Shown: positions 9,677 to 18,804 of the stretch, one piece after another | Layout: each line of letters starts with the position of its first letter | How positions within the stretch are numbered: position 1 is the stretch's first letter | Assembly: GCA_034430895.1 (NCBI GenBank) | Contig: DAOUDW010000109.1 | Coordinates: forward strand, 1-64,000 | Origin: WVZH01 sp034430895 | GTDB taxonomy: Bacteria; Chloroflexota; Anaerolineae; Anaerolineales; E44-bin32 | Length of the DNA stretch: 64,000 nt | Direction: 5' to 3' | The notes under the pieces: generated by a model | What the model was told of the DNA's origin: nothing | The model's database searches: none | Seen by the model: the letters and a program-made list of their open reading frames with translations, nothing else | Made by a program: the position numbers and the translations under genes

Positions 9677-10901
9677 AGGAAAAATCTTTTCACCAACTAT
9701 GAATTGGGATCTATATGGAAAAAAAAGACGCAAAATGCAAGACCCGCAATTTCATAAAAGCAAATTCTTTCGACACATAGCAATAGCTTGCTGCTGCATG
9801 ATGGTATGTGTCGGCACCCAACTATGGCCAATCCTTCCGGGACCTGAGAGCGTATGGAATCCCGTTTGGTCACCGAATGGTGACATGATTGCTTTTGATT
9901 GTCTGTACCTGAATCTGGATTCGCTCCTTCCATATATTCAGAACCCCGCCCATGAAATTTCATGGTTTCGCAGCAACTGGAATGATGTATGTCTTTTGGA
10001 TATTTCCAGCAATGAGTTACATCGCCTTACTGAGGATGGGAAAGCTAAACCAGCAGCTTGGGATTCCAATGGAAAGCAACTGGCATGGATAAACGAAGAT
10101 ACGCTCACAATATGGAACGCGGACACAACCTCAGTAAGCGAAGTATGGTTTCCAATACAAGATCCCTGGAGCTACGAGTTGGAATGGTCCAACGACAATC
10201 AATACCTATTCTTTCAAGGAAACGGCGCTTTGCTGGATATTCAACAGGGAACCATAATCCAACCATCGTTTGGGGATCAAGTGAACGATGCATTTGATCT
10301 TACATGGTCAAGAGACGGGAAACTTCTCGCATATTTCCAGTACGACGACGACTTTATGCATCCGCTTACTGTATTCATCGAAAATAATGAGGGTGGAATT
10401 TCCACTATAAATATAAAAGATTATGGTTTTACATCACTCGAAATCCATTCTTGGTCCCCGAATTTGAAGATCCTTGCCATGAGCGGTTATCGGATTGATG
10501 ATGATGACATGCTTCTACTTTTATATACAGAATTGGATGAAATCCTTGAATTTCCGCTGATGACTCAAACCAGATTCGACGATCTTGAATGGTCACCAAC
10601 TGGGAAGAATATTGGAATATTGAGCGGTGAGGAGATTTACATACTAACCATTGTTGAGGACGCTGATTCATTCAGTGAGGCAAGTCTAGATTCTCAAAAG
10701 ATCCACCTGGACGGTCCCGAAAAAGCGTATACAGTCGGTAGTATTTCTTGGACTCCAAACGGAAATCAAATGGCAATTGGAATCGGGCATTGCATCTGGG
10801 TCTTGGATCTTGAGACAATGGCTGCAACTTCGTTACTTGTGAATGAATCCATGGGTTTTCAAAACTGTAGTAAGTCTATCACCGTCAATCTCGAAAAATG
10901 A
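9669..10901 (+). CDS. Membrane-anchored PD40 beta-propeller protein
   Basis: About 410 residues if the TTG at 9669 is used; ATG 9699 and ATG 9735 are alternatives and the last begins closest to the hydrophobic segment. A basic N-terminus precedes one hydrophobic segment rich in Cys and Met (about residues 34-54), so the protein is probably anchored and exported. The rest consists of about seven blades with WSPNGD, WSRDGK, WSPTGK and WTPNGN motifs, enough for a complete seven-bladed TolB/PD40 propeller. No catalytic domain is attached. It resembles the propeller part of the lipoprotein at the left end of the window. Function unknown. Confidence 0.8.
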   Translation: MAEGKIFSPTMNWDLYGKKRRKMQDPQFHKSKFFRHIAIACCCMMVCVGTQLWPILPGPESVWNPVWSPNGDMIAFDCLYLNLDSLLPYIQNPAHEISWFRSNWNDVCLLDISSNELHRLTEDGKAKPAAWDSNGKQLAWINEDTLTIWNADTTSVSEVWFPIQDPWSYELEWSNDNQYLFFQGNGALLDIQQGTIIQPSFGDQVNDAFDLTWSRDGKLLAYFQYDDDFMHPLTVFIENNEGGISTINIKDYGFTSLEIHSWSPNLKILAMSGYRIDDDDMLLLLYTELDEILEFPLMTQTRFDDLEWSPTGKNIGILSGEEIYILTIVEDADSFSEASLDSQKIHLDGPEKAYTVGSISWTPNGNQMAIGIGHCIWVLDLETMAATSLLVNESMGFQNCSKSITVNLEK

Positions 10902-11171
10902 TCGAGATGGCGCGTATGAAGTAGCTACTTTGCCGGGTGTGAAATCATATCTCGCATAGAGAAGAGGCTACAGTCTGAGATCTAACGGCAAACCTGATCC
11001 ACATTTCAATTATTAAGGAGGTATTTGCTTTGAATTTGATTTGAGAGACGTCGAAATCGGCAGTTTGGTACTCCTATACACTACGTTTGCCAATATCGAT
11101 GAAAAAATTCAAACATCAATCATTCCCGATAGATCAATTGCTCATCCTGGAATGTGATTCAAACATAACAA

Positions 11172-11900
11172 TTATTTCAAATCCTCCGGGAAATCCCCCT
11201 CTTCCACCAGCACTACTTCACCTTTCCCTGCATCATAATTAATGATTAAAGCAGCATCCTGCATGGCGATCTTGAATACAGCCAACCATTGGAGAGTACC
11301 ATCCTTGGTTCTTGCCGTTAACATCCCACGCGGTCTTCTATCAATAATGGCAAGCTCCCTATCTGACAACGAAGACAACATCCTATTAATGACACACTCC
11401 ATATCACAATTCAAATTTAAAAGAAGATTATCACTACATAAAAAGTTTTCAGATAAATACTCCGGAACCGGTATTGTATTGTTCCTTATCACTTCTACAT
11501 CGCGACTGAATAATTTGAAACGCTTCTCCGCGGTCAAGATCATTTTCCATGTAGAATCAATTGGTGAGCAAAAAAAGAAACTATTTTCGTATTCCAGTTC
11601 ATCAGCGATTATGTCCAAATCGCTTCCAATCTGCATAGCCAACAACTGCGCATCAGGGTTTTCTTCCAATGCTGTTTCCCAGACTACCGGAAACATGGCA
11701 TCGATATCCGGAAAATTGCGGATTGTTTCATCGAAGGGTCCCACGACGATCGCCCGAACGATCCCATAGATAATTCCGATCACGACAAATACCATTACCC
11801 CGATTAGCCACTCACGAGACCACTTGGAGTGGGTTTTTGTCCACTTTGGAATTGGATTACCCCATCGGGTGATCATTGGTTTCATCTGGAATTTCCCCAC
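11172..11900 (-). CDS. Hypothetical single-pass membrane protein
   Basis: About 242 residues from a GTG at 11900; an ATG at 11885 is a plausible alternative. One membrane helix near residues 31-52 follows a basic, Trp-containing N-terminus, leaving a C-terminal domain of about 190 residues, probably outside the cell. That domain has scattered Cys residues (FFFCSP, NFLCSD, LNCDMEC) that might form disulfides. I do not recognise the family. The upstream 270-base gap to the propeller gene (10902-11171) holds nothing I can identify. Confidence 0.72.
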   Translation of the reverse strand: MGKFQMKPMITRWGNPIPKWTKTHSKWSREWLIGVMVFVVIGIIYGIVRAIVVGPFDETIRNFPDIDAMFPVVWETALEENPDAQLLAMQIGSDLDIIADELEYENSFFFCSPIDSTWKMILTAEKRFKLFSRDVEVIRNNTIPVPEYLSENFLCSDNLLLNLNCDMECVINRMLSSLSDRELAIIDRRPRGMLTARTKDGTLQWLAVFKIAMQDAALIINYDAGKGEVVLVEEGDFPEDLK

Positions 11901-11978
11901 AAGCGTTTCCGGGAGAACTCGTACCTTCCGAGATTAATTTTGCCTTTGATATTGCCTGCTACGAAGTATAAAAAAAGG

Positions 11979-13403
11979 CTAGACCTTTGAAAAATGCTCG
12001 GATTCGAGCTCTTTCCATGTCACATCCTGCGGCAAGCGCAGGAAAGCGGCAAGCAGCGGATGCACCTCGCGTATCTTCTCGGCGACGAGCAGCGCGATGC
12101 GGCGGATGGAAAAATGCGCGTTGGGTCTGGCGCGCAGTTCGCACAGGTGAAAGACCTCACGCAAATTCATGGTACACAACACGCGGCGATTGAATCCGTT
12201 GGGAACGACGTAGGAGGCGGTGTGTAGATTCTCCTGCGCCAGCTTACGATACGCATCATCGGCCATACCCATATGCTCTCGATAAGCCTCTTCGAAACCG
12301 GCATCGACGATCAGGCGCGGCACCGAGAAACCCAGATCAGCGGTCAGGCGCTGCGGGGTTTGCGTCATCATGCGGTGGCGTTTGAGTTCGAAATAGGCAC
12401 CCTGATCCAGGACGATGTCGAAGGTGTAAGTGGCGTGCTCCAGGACACGCAAGGGGACATCGAATTTATCCATGCGGCCCAGGATCGATTTCGCCAACGC
12501 CTGGCGTTCACGCATGGGCATATCCTTAACCTCCGCAAGCATCGTCTCGAACGAGCTGCTCGAGTGTTCGTATAATGCCGCCGCGAGTACGCGCAGTTCC
12601 CCCTCGGGTTCGTAGGCCGTCATTTCCACGGCCTCGCTCGCAGACGAAGGATCCCATTTCGCCGCCAGTTGCGTCAGTTCCTGCTCGGTTTCGATGCGGT
12701 AGGGAACCGCGCTGGCGTACTTGACCAACGTCGGCACTTCTTCTTGTGCGACGGCCTTCACCGCCTCGCCGATTTCACGCACCTCCGCCAGGGGGTGGGA
12801 CAGCATCTTTCGTACCGCGTTTTCCAACGCCCGGGCGTTGGCCGTCATGCCCACATTGGCAAACGCCGCACTTGGAAGCAGAAACCTGCACGAATCGACG
12901 TACTTCGAACGGATGCGTCGGTCCCAGGCTTCATCGGTCTCGTCTTCTTTGGGAGGATGCTGCTGGCGCACAACCTGGCGCGCCGGTTCGAGCGATTGGC
13001 AATACGCTTCGAAAAGCGCATCGCACGTCTTTCGATAGAGACTTTCGTTCGAGCCCCCTCGAAACTCCTGCGGTGTGTAATACCCACCGGGCTGCCACTG
13101 CTGATAGCGCGTGGATTTTTCCGTATAGGACGCCAGGCGATTGGATTCGATACACTCGATCGCCAGGCGAGAAACGTTCTCGAGCGCGATGTGCAGCACG
13201 GCATGTTCCGCCACAGAGCCATGGCCATAGCCGACGACCCATTTTTCGTGGAACTCGGCCGATTGCTCGTCGCTCAATTCATCGGCGATCTCCTGAAACG
13301 ATAACGGAGACCGCGAGGTCTTGGCGAAAGCCACAGCAATCGTCTCCGGGCTGAGACACTTTGGGGAAAGAAGATAAATTCGGCGTTGAAATGAATCAGA
13401 CAT
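11979..13403 (-). CDS. thyX: Two-domain FAD-dependent thymidylate synthase (ThyX family)
   Basis: 474 residues, about twice the usual 220-260. ThyX makes dTMP from dUMP using FAD, NADPH and methylene-tetrahydrofolate. The N-half has the family block GHGSVAEH at 60-67 and the SxRY part of the signature (S97, R99, Y100), but the RHR triplet is SNR at 87-89. The C-half has an intact RHR at 342-344 but lacks the distal Ser-x-Arg-Tyr. The signature is thus shared between two repeats, suggesting an internal duplication with specialised halves. It overlaps ribF, which makes its FAD cofactor, by eight bases and is the last gene of the nusA operon. Confidence 0.85.
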   Translation of the reverse strand: MSDSFQRRIYLLSPKCLSPETIAVAFAKTSRSPLSFQEIADELSDEQSAEFHEKWVVGYGHGSVAEHAVLHIALENVSRLAIECIESNRLASYTEKSTRYQQWQPGGYYTPQEFRGGSNESLYRKTCDALFEAYCQSLEPARQVVRQQHPPKEDETDEAWDRRIRSKYVDSCRFLLPSAAFANVGMTANARALENAVRKMLSHPLAEVREIGEAVKAVAQEEVPTLVKYASAVPYRIETEQELTQLAAKWDPSSASEAVEMTAYEPEGELRVLAAALYEHSSSSFETMLAEVKDMPMRERQALAKSILGRMDKFDVPLRVLEHATYTFDIVLDQGAYFELKRHRMMTQTPQRLTADLGFSVPRLIVDAGFEEAYREHMGMADDAYRKLAQENLHTASYVVPNGFNRRVLCTMNLREVFHLCELRARPNAHFSIRRIALLVAEKIREVHPLLAAFLRLPQDVTWKELESEHFSKV

Positions 13404-14340
13404 TTTCTCCCTCCAAAGTTGGCTCCAAAATCAAACGTGCTTGCTGGATGTCATCCTCGATTTGTGCGATCAAATCTTCCGGAGAAGCGAAGCGTTGTTC
13501 CGCCCGCAACCGTTCCACAAAACCCACACGGATCTGCTTTTGATATAAATCGCCGTTGAAGTCCAACAAATGGGTTTCAATCGTGGGTTGTGCGGGTTCG
13601 TTTTCGAATGTGGGACGCACACCGATGTTGGTTACTGCCGGCCAGCGTTCACCGGCATGCTCCACGGCACAGGCATAGACGCCCGAACCCGGATAGGCGC
13701 GTTCTTCCTGGATGTGTAGATTTGCGGTCGGGATCCCCAATTGCCGCCCTCGGCCCACTCCGCGCACAACTTCACCCGGCAAGCCATAGATTCGTCCCAG
13801 GTAGCGTGCCACTCGAGCGACATCCCCCTCACGCAGTGCCTGGCGAACAGCCGACGAACGAACCAACGTACCTTCGATATGAAAGGCGGGGAATACGTTG
13901 ACGTCGAACGAATAATCACTGCTGACGGATTCGATAAAGGCGCGATCCCCCATTCGGTCCCGCCCCAGCGTGAAATCCTCCCCAATCCACAGACTTTTAG
14001 GTGAAAGCTGCTGGTGGAGAGTGTTCAGGAAATCCCTGGCAGGGATACGAGACAAGGCATGGTCAAATTGCTGCGTTACAACGTAATCAACACCGAGTTG
14101 ACCCAGAAATTCCGCTTTCTCGTCTGGCAGGGTGATGTAGAAAGATGGGCTGCGTCCGTGGAGTATGACAGAGGGATGGGGATAAAACGTGAGTACTACG
14201 GCTGGAAGATCACGCGCGTGGGCATCGGAAACCATGGCACCGATCAACGCCTGATGCCCGACGTGGACGCCATCAAAGGCTCCGATCGTCAAGGCACAAC
14301 CCTGCAATTGGAGGGAGTGAATATCACAAACGTGCTGCAT
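13396..14340 (-). CDS. ribF: Bifunctional riboflavin kinase / FAD synthetase
   Basis: 314 residues. The N-terminal nucleotidyltransferase domain shows GAFDGVHVGH with the HxGH motif at about 19-28; the C-terminal riboflavin kinase domain shows GRGRQLGIPTANL. Together they convert riboflavin to FMN and then to FAD. The open frame extends to 14517, but that would run through the end of truB. The ATG at 14340, seven bases after the truB stop, gives the family's normal N-terminus. It overlaps thyX downstream, so cofactor synthesis and an FAD-dependent enzyme are co-transcribed. Confidence 0.95.
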   Translation of the reverse strand: MQHVCDIHSLQLQGCALTIGAFDGVHVGHQALIGAMVSDAHARDLPAVVLTFYPHPSVILHGRSPSFYITLPDEKAEFLGQLGVDYVVTQQFDHALSRIPARDFLNTLHQQLSPKSLWIGEDFTLGRDRMGDRAFIESVSSDYSFDVNVFPAFHIEGTLVRSSAVRQALREGDVARVARYLGRIYGLPGEVVRGVGRGRQLGIPTANLHIQEERAYPGSGVYACAVEHAGERWPAVTNIGVRPTFENEPAQPTIETHLLDFNGDLYQKQIRVGFVERLRAEQRFASPEDLIAQIEDDIQQARLILEPTLEGENV

Positions 14341-14347
14341 GCCAGAT

Positions 14348-15229
14348 CTACCCCGGGAATACCTTACGGGGATGCCACTCCTTGCCTTCTTCCACAGCTT
14401 CCAGAATCGCCACGAGATCTCCATCCGGTCCAATCGCCCGTGCCAAACCCTCCGCATTGGATTCCGCCAGAATCCGGTGACCATAGAGAATTTTCTCCAG
14501 ATCTTCCCCCTCAACATCGATCATCGGAACGTCGGGTAGAGCATCCGCGGCTGGACGCACATACTGTTCCCACTTTCCTGTCAGGAAACCAACTTCCAAT
14601 TTCGGCAATGGAATCGCATCCTCCAATGTAAACGGTCCTGCTTTTGTACGTTGCAGCTTCGCCAGATAGGCGCCGCAGGAAAGACGTTCGCCGAGATCAT
14701 TGGCCAGCGAACGAATATACGTCCCCGCGGTACATTCGACGTCGAGAGTGACGTCGGGGGGCTTGAAACTGACAATTTCTAGATGATGTATGGTTACCTG
14801 GCGCGGTTCCAATTCCACCTCTTTCCCCTTTCGCGCCAGTTCGTATGCTTTCTGTCCGCGCACTTTGATCGCGCTGAAAGGAGGTGGCACTTGTTCGATC
14901 TCCCCTCGGAAATCTTCCAGCGCCGCCTCAACCTTGGCCCGCTTGGGCACCTTGCCAGTCTCACGAACAACCGGACCTTCGGCGTCATACGTCTCGGTAG
15001 ATGCACCGAATCGCACCACGGCTTCGTATCGCTTGGAAGAAGTCGAAAGGTACTCACTCAACCGGGTCGCCGCTCCCAAACACAACACCAGAACACCCGA
15101 TGCTCGTGGATCGAGTGTACCTGCGTGCCCAACTTTGCGGATTCCCATACCTCGACGAACGAGCGATACGATTTTATGCGAAGTCGGACCTACCGGTTTA
15201 TCTACGATCAACAGACCAAATACCTTCAT
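14348..15229 (-). CDS. truB: tRNA pseudouridine(55) synthase
   Basis: 293 residues. TruB makes pseudouridine 55 in the T arm of most tRNAs. Motif GTLDPRASG carries the catalytic Asp40, followed by the KRYEA block and the C-terminal PUA-like region. The ATG lies inside the ATGA overlap with nrnA, and ribF begins seven bases after its stop. The order truB-ribF is common in bacteria. Confidence 0.95.
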   Translation of the reverse strand: MKVFGLLIVDKPVGPTSHKIVSLVRRGMGIRKVGHAGTLDPRASGVLVLCLGAATRLSEYLSTSSKRYEAVVRFGASTETYDAEGPVVRETGKVPKRAKVEAALEDFRGEIEQVPPPFSAIKVRGQKAYELARKGKEVELEPRQVTIHHLEIVSFKPPDVTLDVECTAGTYIRSLANDLGERLSCGAYLAKLQRTKAGPFTLEDAIPLPKLEVGFLTGKWEQYVRPAADALPDVPMIDVEGEDLEKILYGHRILAESNAEGLARAIGPDGDLVAILEAVEEGKEWHPRKVFPG

Positions 15230-16197
15230 TTATCTAACTCCATTACGCCATTTATCGCTACCAAGGAGGCCGCCAAAACTTCCTGTTTCACAGTCTCAAG
15301 TTCACCCGAGATGATCGCACCTGCTGCTCGAAGGTGGCCTCCACCTCCGAAAGATGTCGCCAGTTCAGCGACGTTCACATGATCTTTCGAGCGCCAACTG
15401 ATTTTAACCGATCCGCCCTCTTGTTCCACCAACAGGATCGCCACTTGCGCCTCCTCGATAGTCGACAGCACATTGATTAAATTGGCGTCATCAATACCAG
15501 GATACCCTGCGATTTCTCGATCCTCAAGCGTCAGGCTGGTTATAACAACGCCATTATGCTGCTCCAGTCTGGTAAGACCTTGTCCCCAATAACGGGCGGC
15601 AACAAAACTTCTACGATTTAACGAATTCTGATACACCTCGGTTAATACAGCACCATGGTCAATCAATGCAGCCGCAACGTTTAATGTTTTTGCCGAGACA
15701 TTCGAGGTCCGAAACCCGATCGTATCGGTAACCAATCCCAACATGAGATGCGTTGCAATTTGGGGATCGAGGGGAAGATCCAATTCGAGGATGAAATCGT
15801 ACAGAATCTGGGTCGTTGCCGCAGCTGTGGGTTGGACGATGTTGATCGCGGCAAAATTCGTGTTCGTTGGATGGTGATCGATATTGAGATCGGGTTGGCC
15901 ATTGAGCTGGGCAGAATCGACGCCCAACCGCCCCAAATCCGATACGTCCACCGCAATCAACGCACCATACTCATCCGGAAATTCTGTTCTGATCTCATCC
16001 GTGTCTGCGATGAAGGTCAACGTCTGTGGCACGCCATCCACGAGAACCGGAACCACCTGCTTGCCAATCCGTTGAAGACAGCGGGAAAGCGCCAGCAGAC
16101 TTCCCACAGCATCGCCATCGGGGCGAATATGCCCCACGATGACGAAATCGTCCTTTGTTTCGATCAGATTACCTGCTTTGAGAATCTCAGACTTCAC
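15226..16197 (-). CDS. nrnA: Bifunctional oligoribonuclease / pAp phosphatase (DHH-DHHA1)
   Basis: 323 residues from a GTG at 16197, which has GAGGAT just upstream and overlaps the end of rbfA by 11 bases. The open frame continues to 16443, but that would overlay most of rbfA. DHH motifs include HIRPDGDAVGS near 22-32, VDVSD, and NIDHHPTN; the DHHA1 part ends with FGGGGHLRAAGA, which binds RNA. NrnA degrades 2-5 nt RNAs and dephosphorylates pAp. Its place between rbfA and truB is widespread in Gram-positives and Chloroflexota. Confidence 0.93.
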   Translation of the reverse strand: MKSEILKAGNLIETKDDFVIVGHIRPDGDAVGSLLALSRCLQRIGKQVVPVLVDGVPQTLTFIADTDEIRTEFPDEYGALIAVDVSDLGRLGVDSAQLNGQPDLNIDHHPTNTNFAAINIVQPTAAATTQILYDFILELDLPLDPQIATHLMLGLVTDTIGFRTSNVSAKTLNVAAALIDHGAVLTEVYQNSLNRRSFVAARYWGQGLTRLEQHNGVVITSLTLEDREIAGYPGIDDANLINVLSTIEEAQVAILLVEQEGGSVKISWRSKDHVNVAELATSFGGGGHLRAAGAIISGELETVKQEVLAASLVAINGVMELDK

Positions 16198-16564
16198 GCA
16201 TATCCTCATCATCCCCCTTTTCCTGTTCCAGCATATCGAGCAGCTCATCGATCCTCGCGCCGCGTGTCTGGGATGCATCCCAACGAAACCGAATTTTCGG
16301 AAATTGACGCAATTGAATACGAGCTGATAGCTGTTTACGAATGAATCCGCTTGCCCCTTCGAAAGCCTGCAACATCTCTTCGCGGCGATCATCGGCTCCA
16401 ATCGCCGTGATGTAAATCGTTGCGAATGCCAGCTCACGATCAATATCCACCGCCGTCACCGTCACTATCGAGAGGCGCGGGTCCGATATCTCGCGCTGGA
16501 TTATATCCGCCAACTCTTCGCGGATGCGATCAGCAATCCTGCGTGCTCTTGCCTGATTTACCAT
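16187..16564 (-). CDS. rbfA: Ribosome-binding factor A
   Basis: 125 residues, normal length. RbfA is a small KH-like protein that binds the 30S subunit during late 16S rRNA maturation. Conserved blocks are RIADRIREELADII at the N-terminus, ISDPRLSIVTVTAVD, and the basic IPKIRFRWD-like segment (seen as FPKIRFRWD). It starts six bases after infB ends and overlaps nrnA. Confidence 0.95.
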   Translation of the reverse strand: MVNQARARRIADRIREELADIIQREISDPRLSIVTVTAVDIDRELAFATIYITAIGADDRREEMLQAFEGASGFIRKQLSARIQLRQFPKIRFRWDASQTRGARIDELLDMLEQEKGDDEDMREV

Positions 16565-16570
16565 GTGTCT

Positions 16571-18361
16571 CTACTCAGCCGCAACAGTCTCTTCCGTGTA
16601 ACACTCGAGAATGTCACCCTTTTTAAAATCATTGAAGTTCTTTAGGCCAATGCCGCATTCGAATCCTTCACGAATCTCGCGTTCGTCGTCTTTGACATGC
16701 CTGAGAGAAGAGACCGATCCATCGAACACGACCTCATCTCCTCGACGAACACGGATATTGGCATTGCGGCGGATGACGCCATTCGAGACGATGCATCCGG
16801 CGATATTACCCAGTTTCGGGATGCGAAAGACCTGGCGGACATCTGCACGACCAATGACGACTGTCCGTTTTTCCGGTTCGAGCATGCCTTTCAAGGCCTT
16901 CTCGATGTCTTCAGTCAGGCGGTAGATGATGTCATACAAACGAATATCGACACCTTCCGCTTCAGCCGCTCGTTTGGCCGTTGGATCGGGGGCGACGTTA
17001 AAACCGATCACGATCGCATCCGAGGCTGTCGCAAGCATGATATCACTCTCGCTGATATTACCGGTATCGGCGTGAAGCACGTTCACTTTAATATCCCCAG
17101 CGCTGAGTTCGCGCAGCGAATTTGTGATCGGTTCGAGCGATCCCTGAACGTCGGCCTTGATCACCAGGCGCAGTTCCTGTGCCTCACCTGCGTGGAAAGC
17201 ATCGAAGATCTGTTCCAGAGACATCGCCTGGGGCTTGGCTTTAAGTTCCTCTTCGGCTGATTCTCGTTCCAATATGGCATTACGTGCCTCTCGTTCCGAT
17301 TTATAAACCGTGAATAATTCCCCCGCCATGGGAACATCTGAAAGCCCGAGGATCGAAATCGGAGTGGAAGGTGGTGCCTCTTCCACCGCATTACCCTGGT
17401 AATCGAACATAGCACGAATCCGCCCACAGGAGGACCCCACCGCGATGGCATCTCCCACCTTCAGGGTGCCATTCTGGACCAGGAGTGTCGCCACGACTCC
17501 CTTGCTTTTATCCAACTTGCCTTCAATTACCGTTCCCAGAGTCTTTCCTTTGGGATTGGCTTTTATCTCTGTGGTATCGGTGACCAGCAAGATCGCTTCC
17601 AGCAAATCTTCGATTCCAGACCGCGTCTTCCCGGAAACCGGGACAACCATTGTGTCACCTTCCCAATCATCCGGCTGCAATCCCACATCCGATAACTCCT
17701 GTTTTACGCGGTCGAGATTGGCCGTATCGCGATCGATCTTGTTCAATGCCACTAGAATTGGGACCCTCGCTGCGCGCGCATGCGCCAGCGCTTCCCGAGT
17801 TTGGGGCATGATGCCATCATCGGCAGCAACCACCAGGACAGCGATATCTGCGCCCTGGGCACCACGCGCACGCATGGCTGTGAAGGCCTGATGTCCGGGT
17901 GTGTCCAGGAAAGTAATCGTACGACCATTATGTTCGACCTGGTAAGCAGCGATATGTTGCGTGATACCGCCCACTTCACCATCTGCGACGTCCGTCTCCC
18001 GGATCGCATCCAACAAGGTCGTTTTGCCATGATCCACGTGGCCGAGCATGGTCACGACGGGCGGTCGTTCAACCAGCGCTTCGGGATCCTCATCATCGAT
18101 CATGCGGCGCCAATCCGGAACCTGTGCTTCATCTCCGGTCTCGTCGTGTTCCGCTTGAATCACCTGCTGCGCTTCAAAACCGAACTCTTCCAACAAAATT
18201 GCTGCAGTATCGAAGTCAATCTGCTGATTGATGTTTGCCATGACACCATTGGCCATCAACTGTTTAATAACTTCAATGGGGCTGACTTCAATTTCCGTTG
18301 CAAGATCACGGATTGTGATATTGGTAGGGATTTCAATTACCTTATGGCCATTCTCACTCAT
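16571..18361 (-). CDS. infB: Translation initiation factor IF-2
   Basis: 596 residues. The GTPase G1 loop GHVDHGKT is at 107-114, followed by GGITQHI, DTPGHQAF and NKID. Domains II-IV follow. The N-terminal part before the G domain is only about 100 residues, with one IF2_N-like segment, so this is a short form compared with the 740-890 residues of Bacillus or E. coli. IF-2 brings fMet-tRNA to the 30S subunit. A strong site GGGAGG precedes the ATG. A 114-base gap separates it from ylxR; the ylxQ gene often found there is absent. Confidence 0.97.
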   Translation of the reverse strand: MSENGHKVIEIPTNITIRDLATEIEVSPIEVIKQLMANGVMANINQQIDFDTAAILLEEFGFEAQQVIQAEHDETGDEAQVPDWRRMIDDEDPEALVERPPVVTMLGHVDHGKTTLLDAIRETDVADGEVGGITQHIAAYQVEHNGRTITFLDTPGHQAFTAMRARGAQGADIAVLVVAADDGIMPQTREALAHARAARVPILVALNKIDRDTANLDRVKQELSDVGLQPDDWEGDTMVVPVSGKTRSGIEDLLEAILLVTDTTEIKANPKGKTLGTVIEGKLDKSKGVVATLLVQNGTLKVGDAIAVGSSCGRIRAMFDYQGNAVEEAPPSTPISILGLSDVPMAGELFTVYKSEREARNAILERESAEEELKAKPQAMSLEQIFDAFHAGEAQELRLVIKADVQGSLEPITNSLRELSAGDIKVNVLHADTGNISESDIMLATASDAIVIGFNVAPDPTAKRAAEAEGVDIRLYDIIYRLTEDIEKALKGMLEPEKRTVVIGRADVRQVFRIPKLGNIAGCIVSNGVIRRNANIRVRRGDEVVFDGSVSSLRHVKDDEREIREGFECGIGLKNFNDFKKGDILECYTEETVAAE

Positions 18362-18475
18362 AATAAACCTCCCGCACGAGCCCTTCGGCTGCGTTTCGCG
18401 AGCGGCCGAAAAGGCTAGGGGAATAGGATTCTTCGTTTAATTCGCGCCTTGGCGTACCCAGGCTGCTGGTTCGCC

Positions 18476-18790
18476 TCAGCCATTTTCCTCGTTCACCAAA
18501 CCATCCATGAAAGCCATCAAATCCTGCCGGGCTTCCGGTGTGATTTCCGTATTGAGGGCTCGCGCCAGTGCACCCTTTAGCGCGGCTTGCCAACAAGAGC
18601 GTGAGTCATGTAAATATGCGCCACGACCAGGTGCTTTACCACTCATGTCGATCTTTACACCCTCTGGTCCTCGTACAATGCGGATAAGCGCTCGCTTCGG
18701 CAGCACCTCTCGACAACCCACACACGTTCTCTGCGGAACGTGCCGCCGATGACGTTTTCTGGATGTCAAATCCACGCCTCCACATTTCAT
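18476..18790 (-). CDS. ylxR: YlxR family RNA-binding protein (RnpM)
   Basis: 104 residues with the DUF448 signature RTCVGCREVLPKRALIRIVR and the GRGAYLH block. YlxR of Bacillus (RnpM) binds the RNA of RNase P and modulates it. The location directly after nusA (14 bases) and before infB is the standard one. The 114 bases after it contain a weak 6-bp inverted repeat (TTCGGC/GCCGAA, 18384-18410) whose significance is uncertain. Confidence 0.92.
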   Translation of the reverse strand: MKCGGVDLTSRKRHRRHVPQRTCVGCREVLPKRALIRIVRGPEGVKIDMSGKAPGRGAYLHDSRSCWQAALKGALARALNTEITPEARQDLMAFMDGLVNEENG

Positions 18791-18804
18791 GCAACGGAAT
18801 ATCG

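Noticed and set aside
12669..13304. 211-codon open frame antisense to thyX
   Set aside because: thyX in the same interval has clear family motifs; the antisense frame has none.
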